Assembly: GCA_034659475.1 (NCBI GenBank)
Contig: JAYEHK010000035.1
Coordinates: forward strand, 1-56,724
Length of the DNA stretch: 56,724 nt
From: JAYEHK01 sp034659475
GTDB taxonomy: Bacteria; Bacillota; Syntrophomonadia; Syntrophomonadales; Syntrophomonadaceae
Reading direction: 5' to 3'
In this document: piece by piece, positions 16,800-25,509 of the stretch
How positions within the stretch are numbered: position 1 is the stretch's first letter
How the letters are laid out: each line of letters opens with the position of its first letter
Made by a program: the position numbers and the translations under genes
Notes under the pieces: model-generated
Seen by the model: only the letters and a program-made list of their open reading frames with translations
What the model was told of the DNA's origin: nothing
Database searches by the model: none

Positions 16800-17255
16800 T
16801 TACTCCGAAAGCAACTCCTTAAATACACGCAATACATTATCGACTGCTTCCTTGGGTTTTACGACAATAAAAATGGTATCATCGCCTGCCACATTTCCCA
16901 AAATATGATTATTGTCCATGGCATCAATCAACGAACCAATGGACTGTGCTGCCCCCGGAAGGGTTTTAATAACGATGATGTTTTCACTATGATTGTAGTT
17001 TACGACTGAATCCCGAAAAATTCTTTTCACTCTTTCATTATTCGAAGACCTTTGCCCGTGGGCATCAGGCGCAGCATAGTGATATCCATTTTCATCAGGA
17101 ATCTTTATCAAACATAATTCCTTAATGTCCCTGGAAACAGTTGCCTGGGTTACATTATAGCCCTTTTGTTGCAGCGCTTCCCCCAATTCTTCCTGGGTGG
17201 CAATGCGTCCACTGGACAGAATATCCATGATAGCAAAATGTCGTCTGGATTTCAT
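16800..17255 (-). CDS. argR: Arginine repressor ArgR/AhrC
   Basis: The 151-residue protein has the N-terminal winged helix-turn-helix (ATQEELGEALQQKG, TQATVSRDIKEL) and the C-terminal arginine-binding, hexamerising domain (GNVAGDDTIFIV). It represses arginine synthesis and activates catabolism in response to arginine. GGAGGTATTCG precedes the ATG. No ARG box is evident in the short gap upstream. The position between nadK and recN is the one usual in Firmicutes. Confidence 0.96.
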   Translation of the reverse strand: MKSRRHFAIMDILSSGRIATQEELGEALQQKGYNVTQATVSRDIKELCLIKIPDENGYHYAAPDAHGQRSSNNERVKRIFRDSVVNYNHSENIIVIKTLPGAAQSIGSLIDAMDNNHILGNVAGDDTIFIVVKPKEAVDNVLRVFKELLSE

Positions 17256-17348
17256 CGAATACCTCCATTACAGCAATTTATGAACAAGCAACAACTGTGG
17301 CGGATAAAATCATGGATCATTTTAACAGCATTTTGAAAGTATTCCATA

Positions 17349-18167
17349 TTATCCATCCTTGTTTCGTTTTAATCGACTGTCTACGGTAGCAAAAAAATCT
17401 CTGGGTTTCAGGTTAACCAGTTTCAACTTAGTACCTGCCCTTTTGATTATAATAGTATCATTCTTCTTTAGTTCCACTTTTACCTGCCCATCCATAGAAA
17501 TAAAAGTATCCGTTCCGTTAACCAATTTCAGGCATAAATCTTTCCCTGCCGAAATAACCAGCGGGCGCTGGGCAAGTAAGTACGATGCAATGGGCGTAAT
17601 AATAAAGGATTCTAATTGCGGATCAACAATAGGTCCGCCACAGGACAAAGAATAACCAGTGGACCCTGTTGGCGTTGCGATAATAAGTCCATCAGCACGA
17701 TAGTTTCCATAACCCTCACCGGCAATTCGCATATCCAGATCTATCAAATGCGCCTCGTGAGATTGAACACATGCTTCATTGAGTCCGTACAAACGGGATA
17801 CTGTCTGCCTATCTCTAAGAATCTCGACTTCCAGCATCATGCGTTCATCAATGTGATAATCCTTTTGTAAAAATCGGTCCAAATACTGATCCAATTCATC
17901 TGCTTCAAGATTGCTAAGAAAACCTACTGTCCCCATGTTAACCCCAAGAATCGGCACATTGATATCCAGATGCTGCCGTGCGGCTCGTACAATTGTCCCG
18001 TCTCCACCAAGAACAATAATGGAATCAACCTCTGCAAAGCTGGCAACAGGATTTTCACCATTATCCACTTCAACAATAATGCCTCTTGATTGAAGATTAG
18101 CAGCAATCTGTTCAGCCATGGACAGGGTCCGTTGAATTTTATTGTTATTCACCAACACAATTTTCAA
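17349..18167 (-). CDS. nadK: NAD kinase
   Basis: A 272-residue NAD kinase with the GGDGT motif at 54-58, the NE motif in YGLNEACVQ, and the glycine-rich TPTGSTGYSLSCGGP segment. It phosphorylates NAD to NADP in the cytoplasm. The start is TTG, overlapping the tlyA stop by 4 bp (TTGA), with GGAGGG upstream. It is co-transcribed with dxs and tlyA upstream and argR downstream. Confidence 0.96.
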   Translation of the reverse strand: MKIVLVNNNKIQRTLSMAEQIAANLQSRGIIVEVDNGENPVASFAEVDSIIVLGGDGTIVRAARQHLDINVPILGVNMGTVGFLSNLEADELDQYLDRFLQKDYHIDERMMLEVEILRDRQTVSRLYGLNEACVQSHEAHLIDLDMRIAGEGYGNYRADGLIIATPTGSTGYSLSCGGPIVDPQLESFIITPIASYLLAQRPLVISAGKDLCLKLVNGTDTFISMDGQVKVELKKNDTIIIKRAGTKLKLVNLKPRDFFATVDSRLKRNKDG

Positions 18168-18979
18168 TGATGTTGTCCCTCCAAACTGTGATGTGCTTGT
18201 TCGACGACATGATTGATCAGTAATTCTATGTCTTCAACTTCTGAAATATTCTTTTTAAGCAAAATAAAGTATTCGATATTACCCTGCGGTCCAGTGATCG
18301 GTGAATACGTTACATCCAGGCAATTGAGTCCGATATTTCGTGCCGCACGGGTACATTTTCGCAGTACCTCAACATGAACAAGAGGGTCACGGACAACCCC
18401 TTTTTTCCCCACTTTGTCCCGTCCTGCTTCGAACTGGGGTTTAATCAAAGATACGATTGCACCTTCATCTTTGATTAGCGGAGCAAGAACAGGAAAAATG
18501 AGTGTAGTGGAAATAAAAGAAACATCCATCGTAATCATATCCACTTGTTCTCCCAAATCTTTCAGTGTAAAATAGCGCACATTCGTTCTTTCCATCACCT
18601 TGACCCGCGGATCATTTCGAAGTGACCAATCCAACTGTCCATATCCTACATCAACAGCACATACCCGAGAAGCCCCATTTTGCAAGGCACAATCGGTATA
18701 TCCCCCCGTAGAGGCACCGACATCCAAAACAGATTTTCCCTGAAAATCAAGATAAAAAGCACGGATGGCACCCTCTAATTTGAAACCACCCCTGCTTACA
18801 TACTTAAGACGATTTGAAGTAACGGTCACTTCAGCATCCTCATCAATCTTCGTTCCTGCTTTCGTTACCGACTGATTGTCCACCTTTACTTCTCCCGCCA
18901 GAATCATTGCTCTGGCTTTCTCTCTGCTTGGTGCCATTCCTTTGTCTAAAAGCACCGTATCCAATCTATACTTCGCCAA
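18164..18979 (-). CDS. tlyA: TlyA family 2'-O-ribose rRNA methyltransferase
   Basis: The 271-residue protein has an N-terminal S4 RNA-binding domain (about 1-60) and a Rossmann FtsJ-type methyltransferase domain beginning at SVLDVGASTGGYTDCAL. Homologues methylate ribose in 16S and 23S rRNA and influence capreomycin sensitivity. The TTG start lies inside the dxs 3' end (14-bp overlap). It sits between dxs and nadK, the common Firmicute order. Confidence 0.95.
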   Translation of the reverse strand: MAKYRLDTVLLDKGMAPSREKARAMILAGEVKVDNQSVTKAGTKIDEDAEVTVTSNRLKYVSRGGFKLEGAIRAFYLDFQGKSVLDVGASTGGYTDCALQNGASRVCAVDVGYGQLDWSLRNDPRVKVMERTNVRYFTLKDLGEQVDMITMDVSFISTTLIFPVLAPLIKDEGAIVSLIKPQFEAGRDKVGKKGVVRDPLVHVEVLRKCTRAARNIGLNCLDVTYSPITGPQGNIEYFILLKKNISEVEDIELLINHVVEQAHHSLEGQHH

Positions 18980-20876
18980 TTTCTCTTAACCCCCAGGATT
19001 TTTTCTTAAGCCCAGGCCACCTGGCAGCAATACGCTGCGCAATTGATTCCGCATCCATATTAAGATAATCAAATAACAAGTCCACTCGTCCCTGTTCGAC
19101 AAATTCATCCGGAATGCCAATGCGTAAAAATTCCGAGTTTTGCTTCTGGTCTGCCAGCACTTCCAGCACGGCCGAACCAAAACCTCCCATCAGACAGTTA
19201 TCTTCGATAGTTATGATCCGATCAAAACGGCATCCCAGATCTGCTATCAACACCTCATCAAGAGGTTTAACAAACCTGCCATTGACCAGTTCAACCGAAA
19301 TGCCTTCCTCCGCAAGAAGATTCGTTACATCCCTGGCAATACTAACTGCTCTGCCTATCGCAACAATGGCAAGATCCGTCCCTTTGACAAGCACTTCTGC
19401 AGTGCCGGGAAGCAACAAATTGCGTTCTGGATTGACCTCAACCAATTCACCCGCACCACGTGGATAACGGATTGCCACCGGTCCATTTAAAGAAAATGCA
19501 GTATGGAGCATATCTAAGAATTCATTTTCATTCCAGGGAGCCATCACTGTAAAATTAGGAATATCTCTTAAAAATGCCAGATCAAATACCCCATGATGCG
19601 TTGGACCATCATCTCCTACAAGTCCTCCACGGTCAACCGCAAATACGACTGGAAGGTTCTGCATGGCAACATCATGTATAAGCTGATCATATGCCCGCTG
19701 AAGAAAGGTAGAGTATAAACAAACCACCGGCCTCATGCCTGATTTCGCCATCCCGGCAGCCATTGTAACGGCGTGTTGTTCACAGATCCCCACATCGAAA
19801 AATCGTTCCGGGAATCTTCTGGAGAATTCATTCAAACCCGTTCCTGCAGTCATCGCAGCTGTAATCGCAATGACCCTATCATCTTCCTGTCCTTTTTCCA
19901 CCATATATGACCCGAAAGCCTCTGTAAATGTGTGCCATTTCTTTTTAAACTGTTTGCCAGTCTCTATGTCAAAGGGTCCAACCCCATGAAAAACATCAGG
20001 ATTTTGCAGGGCTGGTTCATATCCACGCCCCTTTTGCGTAATCGTGTGGATGAGAATAGGTCCTTTCATCTTACGGGCATTTGAAAGCACAACCATTAAT
20101 TCCTCCAGATTATGACCATTTACAGGACCAACATAAGTAAAGCCAAGATCTTCAAACATCGTACCCGGAATCATAAAGTATTTAACCATATCTTTAAACC
20201 TGCCCGCTGCACGCGCAATGTTGGGCCCAATCGCAGGAATCCTGTTCAAAACCCCTTCAATATCCTCTTTGGTACGAGAATAAGAGGGATCTGTACGCAA
20301 ACGGTTCAAATAGGATGACATCGCACCCACGTTTTTATTAATCGACATCTCGTTATCGTTTAGAATAACGATCATATCCGTTCCTTCATTCCCAGCATGA
20401 TTTAAGGCTTCAAAGCACATACCTCCGGTCAAAGCTCCATCACCAGTAACAGCAATCACTGAATGCTTCTCTCCTTTGATATCACGCGCCAGGGCCATTC
20501 CCAGCACAGCTGAAATAGATGTACTGCTGTGTCCCGTATTAAAAGCATCATGGGGAGATTCCTCCGATTTAGGAAATCCACTGATCCCCCCAAATTGTCG
20601 GAGAGTAGACATTTCTCCCAATCTTCCCGTTAAAATCTTATGTACATAACTCTGATGTCCTACATCCCATACGATTTTATCTTCCGGCGTGCTGAAAACA
20701 GCATGTAATGCCAGGGTGAGTTCCACCACACCCAGATTTGCAGCCAGATGCCCGCCACATTCAGCCACGCGGTCAATCAGTACCTGACGAACCTCGGCGG
20801 CCAGTTCAGTCATTTGTTGTAAAGATAATTGTTTTACATCCGCAGGGCCGTTAATGCGACTTAGAATGTTCTCCAT
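18966..20876 (-). CDS. dxs: 1-deoxy-D-xylulose-5-phosphate synthase
   Basis: A complete 636-residue thiamine diphosphate enzyme making DXP from pyruvate and glyceraldehyde-3-phosphate, the first step of the MEP isoprenoid pathway. The cofactor motif GDGALTGG...LNDNEMSIN is in the N-terminal domain, GICEQHAVTMAAGMA in the transketolase-like domain and DRGGLVGDDGPTHHG after it. Its partner ispA is a few genes upstream, beyond the OLE region. GGTGATC precedes the ATG, 6 bp after oapA. Confidence 0.98.
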   Translation of the reverse strand: MENILSRINGPADVKQLSLQQMTELAAEVRQVLIDRVAECGGHLAANLGVVELTLALHAVFSTPEDKIVWDVGHQSYVHKILTGRLGEMSTLRQFGGISGFPKSEESPHDAFNTGHSSTSISAVLGMALARDIKGEKHSVIAVTGDGALTGGMCFEALNHAGNEGTDMIVILNDNEMSINKNVGAMSSYLNRLRTDPSYSRTKEDIEGVLNRIPAIGPNIARAAGRFKDMVKYFMIPGTMFEDLGFTYVGPVNGHNLEELMVVLSNARKMKGPILIHTITQKGRGYEPALQNPDVFHGVGPFDIETGKQFKKKWHTFTEAFGSYMVEKGQEDDRVIAITAAMTAGTGLNEFSRRFPERFFDVGICEQHAVTMAAGMAKSGMRPVVCLYSTFLQRAYDQLIHDVAMQNLPVVFAVDRGGLVGDDGPTHHGVFDLAFLRDIPNFTVMAPWNENEFLDMLHTAFSLNGPVAIRYPRGAGELVEVNPERNLLLPGTAEVLVKGTDLAIVAIGRAVSIARDVTNLLAEEGISVELVNGRFVKPLDEVLIADLGCRFDRIITIEDNCLMGGFGSAVLEVLADQKQNSEFLRIGIPDEFVEQGRVDLLFDYLNMDAESIAQRIAARWPGLKKKSWGLREIGEV

Positions 20877-20882
20877 TAATGA

Positions 20883-21455
20883 TCACCTTCTGCCCTTCAG
20901 AATTTCGGTACCAGTCATATTCTCCCACCATGCAGCAATAATACCCGCCCTTAATATTATCTCATTCGCATGTTGAATTGCTATATTCTTCCCAATTGCC
21001 TTCCCTCCGACGGTCAGGGCAGCAATTAATGAGGTCATTGCCGACCCAATCAGTACAATATTTGTCCATGAATAGTATTGGACCAGACTGAACACAATCC
21101 CTGCTCCAATTGCACCACTAACGGTACCGCAAATATCCCCCACCACATCACAGAAGTAATTGGCAACCACACTTGCATTGCGCGTAATTTTTACCGCCTG
21201 ATAGGCACCCAATATTTTTTTTGCCGCCTTCGCATTAAAAGGCGGCAAACTTGCTGCAGCAGCAGCAGTTCCAACAATATCAAAAAAAATCCCCAGGGCA
21301 ATAATCAGCAAAAGCATAACATTGGCCAGAAGAAGATTATTTACGGTCTTCATTAATGCCTCCGAGCCCAGACTGACAAGTAAAGCAATAAAGAAAGTAA
21401 AAAACGCTACAATTAACCCGGAGATAACATTGTTTTTTTTAACTAAAGTCAACAA
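20883..21455 (-). CDS. oapA: OLE-associated membrane protein OapA
   Basis: The 190-residue protein has about four hydrophobic segments (12-32, 38-60, 105-130, 132-152) and resembles the DUF21/CNNM transmembrane domain without CBS domains. Immediately downstream of a large structured non-coding region and upstream of dxs, it is placed exactly as OapA, the protein that binds OLE RNA at the membrane and is linked to magnesium, cold and alcohol stress in Bacillus halodurans. The start is TTG, with only a weak GGTAG upstream; no ATG is available. The assignment rests on context, size and topology. Confidence 0.82.
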   Translation of the reverse strand: MLTLVKKNNVISGLIVAFFTFFIALLVSLGSEALMKTVNNLLLANVMLLLIIALGIFFDIVGTAAAAASLPPFNAKAAKKILGAYQAVKITRNASVVANYFCDVVGDICGTVSGAIGAGIVFSLVQYYSWTNIVLIGSAMTSLIAALTVGGKAIGKNIAIQHANEIILRAGIIAAWWENMTGTEILKGRR

Positions 21456-21563
21456 AACTACCTAAATCCCCCATGTTTTCAGAAGGCTTATAAAATCGCC
21501 CAGCTCAATATATATCGCTCCTTTTGCAAAAATAAATACAAAAGAAGCTAGGTCATGCGAATA

Positions 21564-22152
21564 TGGCAAAAGGTTACTTATCAAGTAAACGCTGTGACAT
21601 AGGTCCAGCAGGTTTTCCCCGTTGGGTCTCCCATCTGTTGCCAGATGGGCGGTTTCCCTTTATGCCCACACCATGTCGTTACCGAGCATGGGGCTGGATT
21701 ACCACTAAGTACACACTTTAATCCTTGACAAGCCGTGCAAATAGCGCACTCAGTCTAGGAGTTTTCCTCGGCAGCCCACATCTGCTTCTAGCCTCTTTTG
21801 CAACCACAATTTCAAAGCAGGTCACTATACTTCGGCCAAAGCATAGCCACCCATTTGCGCTTATCCGCCATGGTCACTCAAGGCAGGCTACACTGCACCC
21901 AGCCTGAGCCAGAATGCAGGTTTTCCTCCTTTTATCTCAAGAGACAAAAGGAGACCTCCACGAGTGCGGGGTGGCGCCCGCATGCCTTTGCGGGTTTCCC
22001 CATCACCCTTATCCCCCAGCAACGACCCCTAACTGGGCGTCAAAAGCCGATACCAGAGACTTCATCGATGTGCCCTTAACGGATTTTTAGGCCCGTCTTC
22101 AAAACAAATAGAGCTGACTAGAATACTGCAACCTTTTGCCAGATATCTACCA
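21564..22152 (-). ncRNA. ole: OLE RNA (ornate large extremophilic RNA)
   Basis: This 0.6-kb region has no open reading frame of merit on the minus strand, is richer in G+C than the gaps around it and is full of local stems. An example is CCCATCTG / CAGATGGG at 21630-21649, along with a CCCGCA / TGCGGG stem near 21980. The outer ends are complementary over 12 bp: 21564-21575 pairs with 22130-22141. The length of about 580-590 nt agrees with known OLE RNAs (about 600 nt). The location between ispA/xseA/folD and oapA-dxs-tlyA is the diagnostic OLE context. The 5' end is inferred from the extended -10 box at 22160-22168. The 3' end is not defined; no clean terminator is seen. Confidence 0.85.
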
Positions 22153-22159
22153 ATAGCTT

Positions 22160-22168
22160 ATTATATCA
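22160..22168 (-). promoter_or_regulatory. Extended -10 promoter of the OLE RNA
   Basis: On the minus strand the sequence is TGATATAAT, a perfect TATAAT with the TGN extension. No good -35 word is present, which the extended -10 can compensate for. The start would be near 22152. Confidence 0.5.
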
Positions 22169-22340
22169 TACAAAAATCCAATGTTTCTACTCACGCTATC
22201 ACCAGCTAAACATCAAACAGCATCATGCAGTTCAATAAATCGCAAGCGTTTCCTTTTTCCTTAGCCAACCTTACCCCTGATATCTATTAATACGCTAACC
22301 AACATCCTTCCGCTTTCACCAGCTATTGTAAAAATAAGTT

Positions 22341-22655
22341 TTAACCTACAAACTTCACAGCTGTTCCATAAACAATTACTTCAGCAGCTCCCGTCGTGAT
22401 GGCACTGGTTGCATATCTTATATTAATGATCCCATCGGCTCCCATACCTTCAGCTTCCTGAACCATTCTTTTTGTAGCAATAGCTCTTGCTTCGTCCATC
22501 ATTTCTCTATAAGCTTCAAGCTCTCCTCCTACTAAGGTTTTTAGCCCACTTAAAATATCTTTTCCAACGTGCTTTGATTGGATTGTACTGCCCTTAACAA
22601 TAGAAATAGTTTCTATTTGTTTACCACTAACAAAATCAGTATTTACTAAGATCAT
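22341..22655 (-). CDS. YbjQ family protein (UPF0145)
   Basis: A 104-residue YbjQ/DUF74 protein with the family motifs TIQSKHVGKDI, GGEL and EAEGMGADGIINIRY. These proteins form small oligomers and are often labelled heavy-metal binding, but their role is not established. GGAGGAAGATAAGG precedes the ATG, inside the 3' end of the membrane protein gene at 22636, so the two are coupled. The gene lies 170 bp before the OLE promoter. Confidence 0.9.
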   Translation of the reverse strand: MILVNTDFVSGKQIETISIVKGSTIQSKHVGKDILSGLKTLVGGELEAYREMMDEARAIATKRMVQEAEGMGADGIINIRYATSAITTGAAEVIVYGTAVKFVG

Positions 22656-22866
22656 CCTTATCTTCCTCCTTTATTTCTCTTATTCTTAAATACATGTTAT
22701 AAGCTAATGCAATCAATAATGTCAGTAAAACAATAACTACAATTGCCAACCATAAAATGGATAATTTTCCTTGGTACATAACAGACATTATCCCTGAAGC
22801 ATACAATAAAACAATTACAGCAACAATTATGGTTATCACAACTGTTATAATTATATTTTTCTTCAT
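22636..22866 (-). CDS. Small two-helix membrane protein
   Basis: The 76 residues comprise two membrane helices (about 4-24 and 37-60) and a charged C-terminal tail (RIREIKEEDKDD). It overlaps the following ybjQ gene by 20 bp, so the pair should be made together. I do not recognise the family. A role as membrane partner of the YbjQ protein is only suggested by the arrangement. Confidence 0.7.
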   Translation of the reverse strand: MKKNIIITVVITIIVAVIVLLYASGIMSVMYQGKLSILWLAIVVIVLLTLLIALAYNMYLRIREIKEEDKDDLSKY

Positions 22867-22903
22867 TACCTTTATACTCCTATTATTTTATCTCATGATA
22901 GAT

Positions 22904-23004
22904 GTGACAGGGGGACGGGGTTGTTGTCAACATATTTAAATTTTCAATACTTCTTGTACTGCGACATCTGAAAAATGTTGACAACAACCCCGTCCCCCTG
23001 TCAC
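22904..23004. repeat. Long palindrome of the GTGACAGGGGGACGG family, copy 1
   Basis: Perfect 29-nt arms (22904-22932 and 22976-23004) enclose a 43-nt loop. The outer part GTGACAGGGGGACGG is shared with the palindrome at 51145-51258 while the inner part differs. The type resembles REP-like hairpins mobilised by Y1 (RAYT) transposases in other Firmicutes. No such transposase is in the window. Confidence 0.85.
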
Positions 23005-23049
23005 CCCCGAGCGGAGCGAGCCTACATTTTATCTTTTTTTCAGAACTAT

Positions 23050-23153
23050 CCAACTAACCAACTATCCAACTATCCAACTAACCAACTATCCAACTATCCA
23101 ACTAACCAACTATCCAACTATCCAACTAACCAACTATCCAACTAACCAACTAT
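23050..23153. repeat. Tandem octamer array, 13 units
   Basis: Thirteen contiguous 8-bp units, each CCAACTAA or CCAACTAT, in an order AA-AT-AT repeated four times with a final AA-AT variation. A 24-bp higher-order unit is therefore visible. The array stops 4 bp before the 3' end of ispA. Confidence 0.9.
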
Positions 23154-23157
23154 AATA

Positions 23158-24057
23158 TCACGATTTTCGGTTGAGGGTGAATTGAGCAAGGTCGCGAAGG
23201 AAGTCGGCTTCCGCGTCAAAGATCTGAATGCTCTTCAGACATTGTTCCACAGATTGCTGCGCCATTATTTTTGCCTGTTCAAGACCGAAAAGACTGACAA
23301 AAGTGATCTTCCCATTTTTCTCATCAGAACCAATGGGTTTCCCCAGGGTTTGTTGGTCACCATCTACATCCAGGATATCGTCGGTAATCTGAAAGGCTAA
23401 TCCAAAATTAACAGCGAATTCTGTTAAAGCATCCAGCCCTTCCTCATTCATCCCTGCCATTATCGCACCTGACCGCAGCGCAACTTTAAAAAGTGCCCCT
23501 GTTTTTAGCAGGTGCAGCGTTTTTAGTTGTTCTAACGTCTCCATTTTATGATCAGAGTCAAGGTCAAGAACCTGTCCTCCCACCATGCCTTGACTGCCTG
23601 CAGCGCTCGAGATCTCCTGTATGACACGCAGAATTCGCTGCGGATCCACCCCGCCTTTTCCTGATGCTATAAGGCCAAAGGCTTCCGTAAGCAGGGCATC
23701 CCCTGTCAGTATCGCATTGGCTTCCCCAAATACTCTATGACAGGTCGGTTTTCCCCTGCGAAAATCGTCATCGTCCATAGCCGGCAGATCATCATGTACC
23801 AGGGAATACGAATGAATCATTTCCAGTGCACACGCTGCCGGAATGACTTCCCGCCAGTCTCCCCCTGCAATCATCGCGCCTTCCATACATAAAATAGGTC
23901 TAAGCCGTTTCCCGCCGTTAAAAACAGCATAGCGCATCGATTTATGAATCAACGGTGGAAACATATTCTCCAGCAGCATCTTTTGTTTTAATTCCTCTTC
24001 AATACGCTTCTTACGCACATTGAGTTCCTGAAGAAAGCACGCCTGGTTAAATGTCAT
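23158..24057 (-). CDS. ispA: Geranylgeranyl/farnesyl diphosphate synthase
   Basis: This 299-residue all-alpha prenyl diphosphate synthase has the first aspartate-rich motif DDLPAMDDDD at 89-98 and the second DDILDVDGD near 226. It condenses isopentenyl diphosphate with allylic diphosphates to make farnesyl diphosphate for undecaprenyl and quinone synthesis. The frame is open to 24090, but I chose the ATG at 24057 because GCGAGGATG stands at correct spacing. It overlaps nothing and follows xseB directly. Confidence 0.95.
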   Translation of the reverse strand: MTFNQACFLQELNVRKKRIEEELKQKMLLENMFPPLIHKSMRYAVFNGGKRLRPILCMEGAMIAGGDWREVIPAACALEMIHSYSLVHDDLPAMDDDDFRRGKPTCHRVFGEANAILTGDALLTEAFGLIASGKGGVDPQRILRVIQEISSAAGSQGMVGGQVLDLDSDHKMETLEQLKTLHLLKTGALFKVALRSGAIMAGMNEEGLDALTEFAVNFGLAFQITDDILDVDGDQQTLGKPIGSDEKNGKITFVSLFGLEQAKIMAQQSVEQCLKSIQIFDAEADFLRDLAQFTLNRKS

Positions 24058-24079
24058 CTTACATCCTCGCAATTCAAAT

Positions 24080-24301
24080 TCAGTCCTCAAAAGGCTCCAG
24101 TTCTATATCACCGTTTATTTTTTGTATCAGTTTGCTCACTTTTGATTCCGTCTTTTTGAGTTCCTTCTGGCAAAAAACAGATAACGCCACCCCTTGTTCA
24201 AACATCGCCAATGACTCCTCCAGACTTAGCTGTCCCGATTCCAGTTCCGCAACGATTTCTTCTAATTTGGCCAGGGAAGCATCAAAATTCATCGGTTCCA
24301 T
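24080..24301 (-). CDS. xseB: Exodeoxyribonuclease VII small subunit
   Basis: The 73-residue protein is a typical XseB: two helices with NFDASLAKLEEIVAELESG and LEESLAMFEQGVAL. It assembles with XseA into the single-strand-specific exonuclease VII. It overlaps the xseA end by 13 bp and precedes ispA, the standard operon order. Confidence 0.95.
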   Translation of the reverse strand: MEPMNFDASLAKLEEIVAELESGQLSLEESLAMFEQGVALSVFCQKELKKTESKVSKLIQKINGDIELEPFED

Positions 24302-25509
24302 TTTTTTCTTTTCTCCTTCCCTTTCATTTCCATCTTTAATGTACCATCAATCAATTCGGCATAGATTTCATCCCCTGAATTGATGTCATCAATACTCTTT
24401 ACAATATGATCCCGGGTACCCAAAATAGCATAGCCCCTACCCAACACCTGAAGGGGGCTGAGTTTGTCCAGACCACCCGCTGCCATTGCCAGCGTGTGCC
24501 CCCGTCTTATCAATATATCTTGCATCGCTTGTGACAATTTTTTGTTACAATCATCAAGCATATTTTTTTTCTTTTCCAACAATAACGCCGGTTCTCGCCA
24601 AACCCTTTTCATCATAATACGATCAAGAGCTTCTTCTCTTAAAGAAAGATTCCTCTCCATCAATCGCTGCAACCGCGCAGCATGTTTGCAAACGCGTTCT
24701 TCCAGTTCCCTGTAATCAGGGACAGCTAATGCGGCTGCCTGCGTTGGTGTCGCCGCTCGCATATCAGCCGCAAAGTCACTCAGTGAAAAATCCACCTCAT
24801 GACCTACCGCAGAGATAACCGGTATGACAGAGTCAACAATAGCATATACCACTGTTTCTGAATTAAACGCCATTAGATCCTCAAAAGAGCCTCCCCCTCT
24901 GCCCACAATGATAATATCAATATCCCCAAAAGTATTTATTAATTGAATACCCCGGGCAATTTCCGCAGGTGCCTCAGTACCCTGTACAGAGCTGTGAGCA
25001 ATGACCACTTCAACCCCTGGATGCCGCAGCTTCAAAACCCGCAGTATATCCCGCAATGCCGCCCCATCCTGTGAGGTCACAATGCCGATCTTATTCGCCA
25101 TAGGGGGCAGTTCTTTTTTCTTTTCAGGATCAAAGCAACCTTCGTCCTTCAGTCGCTTTTTTAATTTTTCCAGATAAAGAAACATACCACCTGTACCAAA
25201 AGGCTGCATTTCTTCCGCATAAACCTGAACCTTACCCTGTTTGCCATACATTGCTACCGTCCCCCGCAGGAGAACCTCCATGCCGTCCTCGGGTTTGAAC
25301 TTCAACCCTCGCGTACAGCTTTTAAACATCACGCAGCTCACGGCAGCTTGTTCATCTTTTAGGGTAAAATACATATGCCCTGATTGTTGGTAACATCGAA
25401 AACCGGATATTTCACCCTTTAACCAGAAGTTCTGCAATATATCATCGGTCTCAAACAGTCTCCCAATATATGCATTCAAGGCCTCTACGGTAATAAAATC
25501 ATTAACCAT
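24289..25509 (-). CDS. xseA: Exodeoxyribonuclease VII large subunit
   Basis: A 406-residue XseA with an N-terminal OB fold (about 5-100, NFWLKGEISGF), the catalytic middle domain (GIVTSQDGAALRDIL, IIIVGRGGGSFEDLMAFN, AVGHEVDFSLSDFAADMRAATP) and a coiled C-terminal part. It degrades single-stranded DNA from both ends. It overlaps folD by 8 bp and xseB by 13 bp. Confidence 0.96.
   Translation of the reverse strand: MVNDFITVEALNAYIGRLFETDDILQNFWLKGEISGFRCYQQSGHMYFTLKDEQAAVSCVMFKSCTRGLKFKPEDGMEVLLRGTVAMYGKQGKVQVYAEEMQPFGTGGMFLYLEKLKKRLKDEGCFDPEKKKELPPMANKIGIVTSQDGAALRDILRVLKLRHPGVEVVIAHSSVQGTEAPAEIARGIQLINTFGDIDIIIVGRGGGSFEDLMAFNSETVVYAIVDSVIPVISAVGHEVDFSLSDFAADMRAATPTQAAALAVPDYRELEERVCKHAARLQRLMERNLSLREEALDRIMMKRVWREPALLLEKKKNMLDDCNKKLSQAMQDILIRRGHTLAMAAGGLDKLSPLQVLGRGYAILGTRDHIVKSIDDINSGDEIYAELIDGTLKMEMKGKEKRKKWNR

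Noticed and set aside
23050..23153. Regular repeats suggesting a CRISPR array
   Set aside because: The 8-bp units are contiguous without spacers and no cas gene is in the window.
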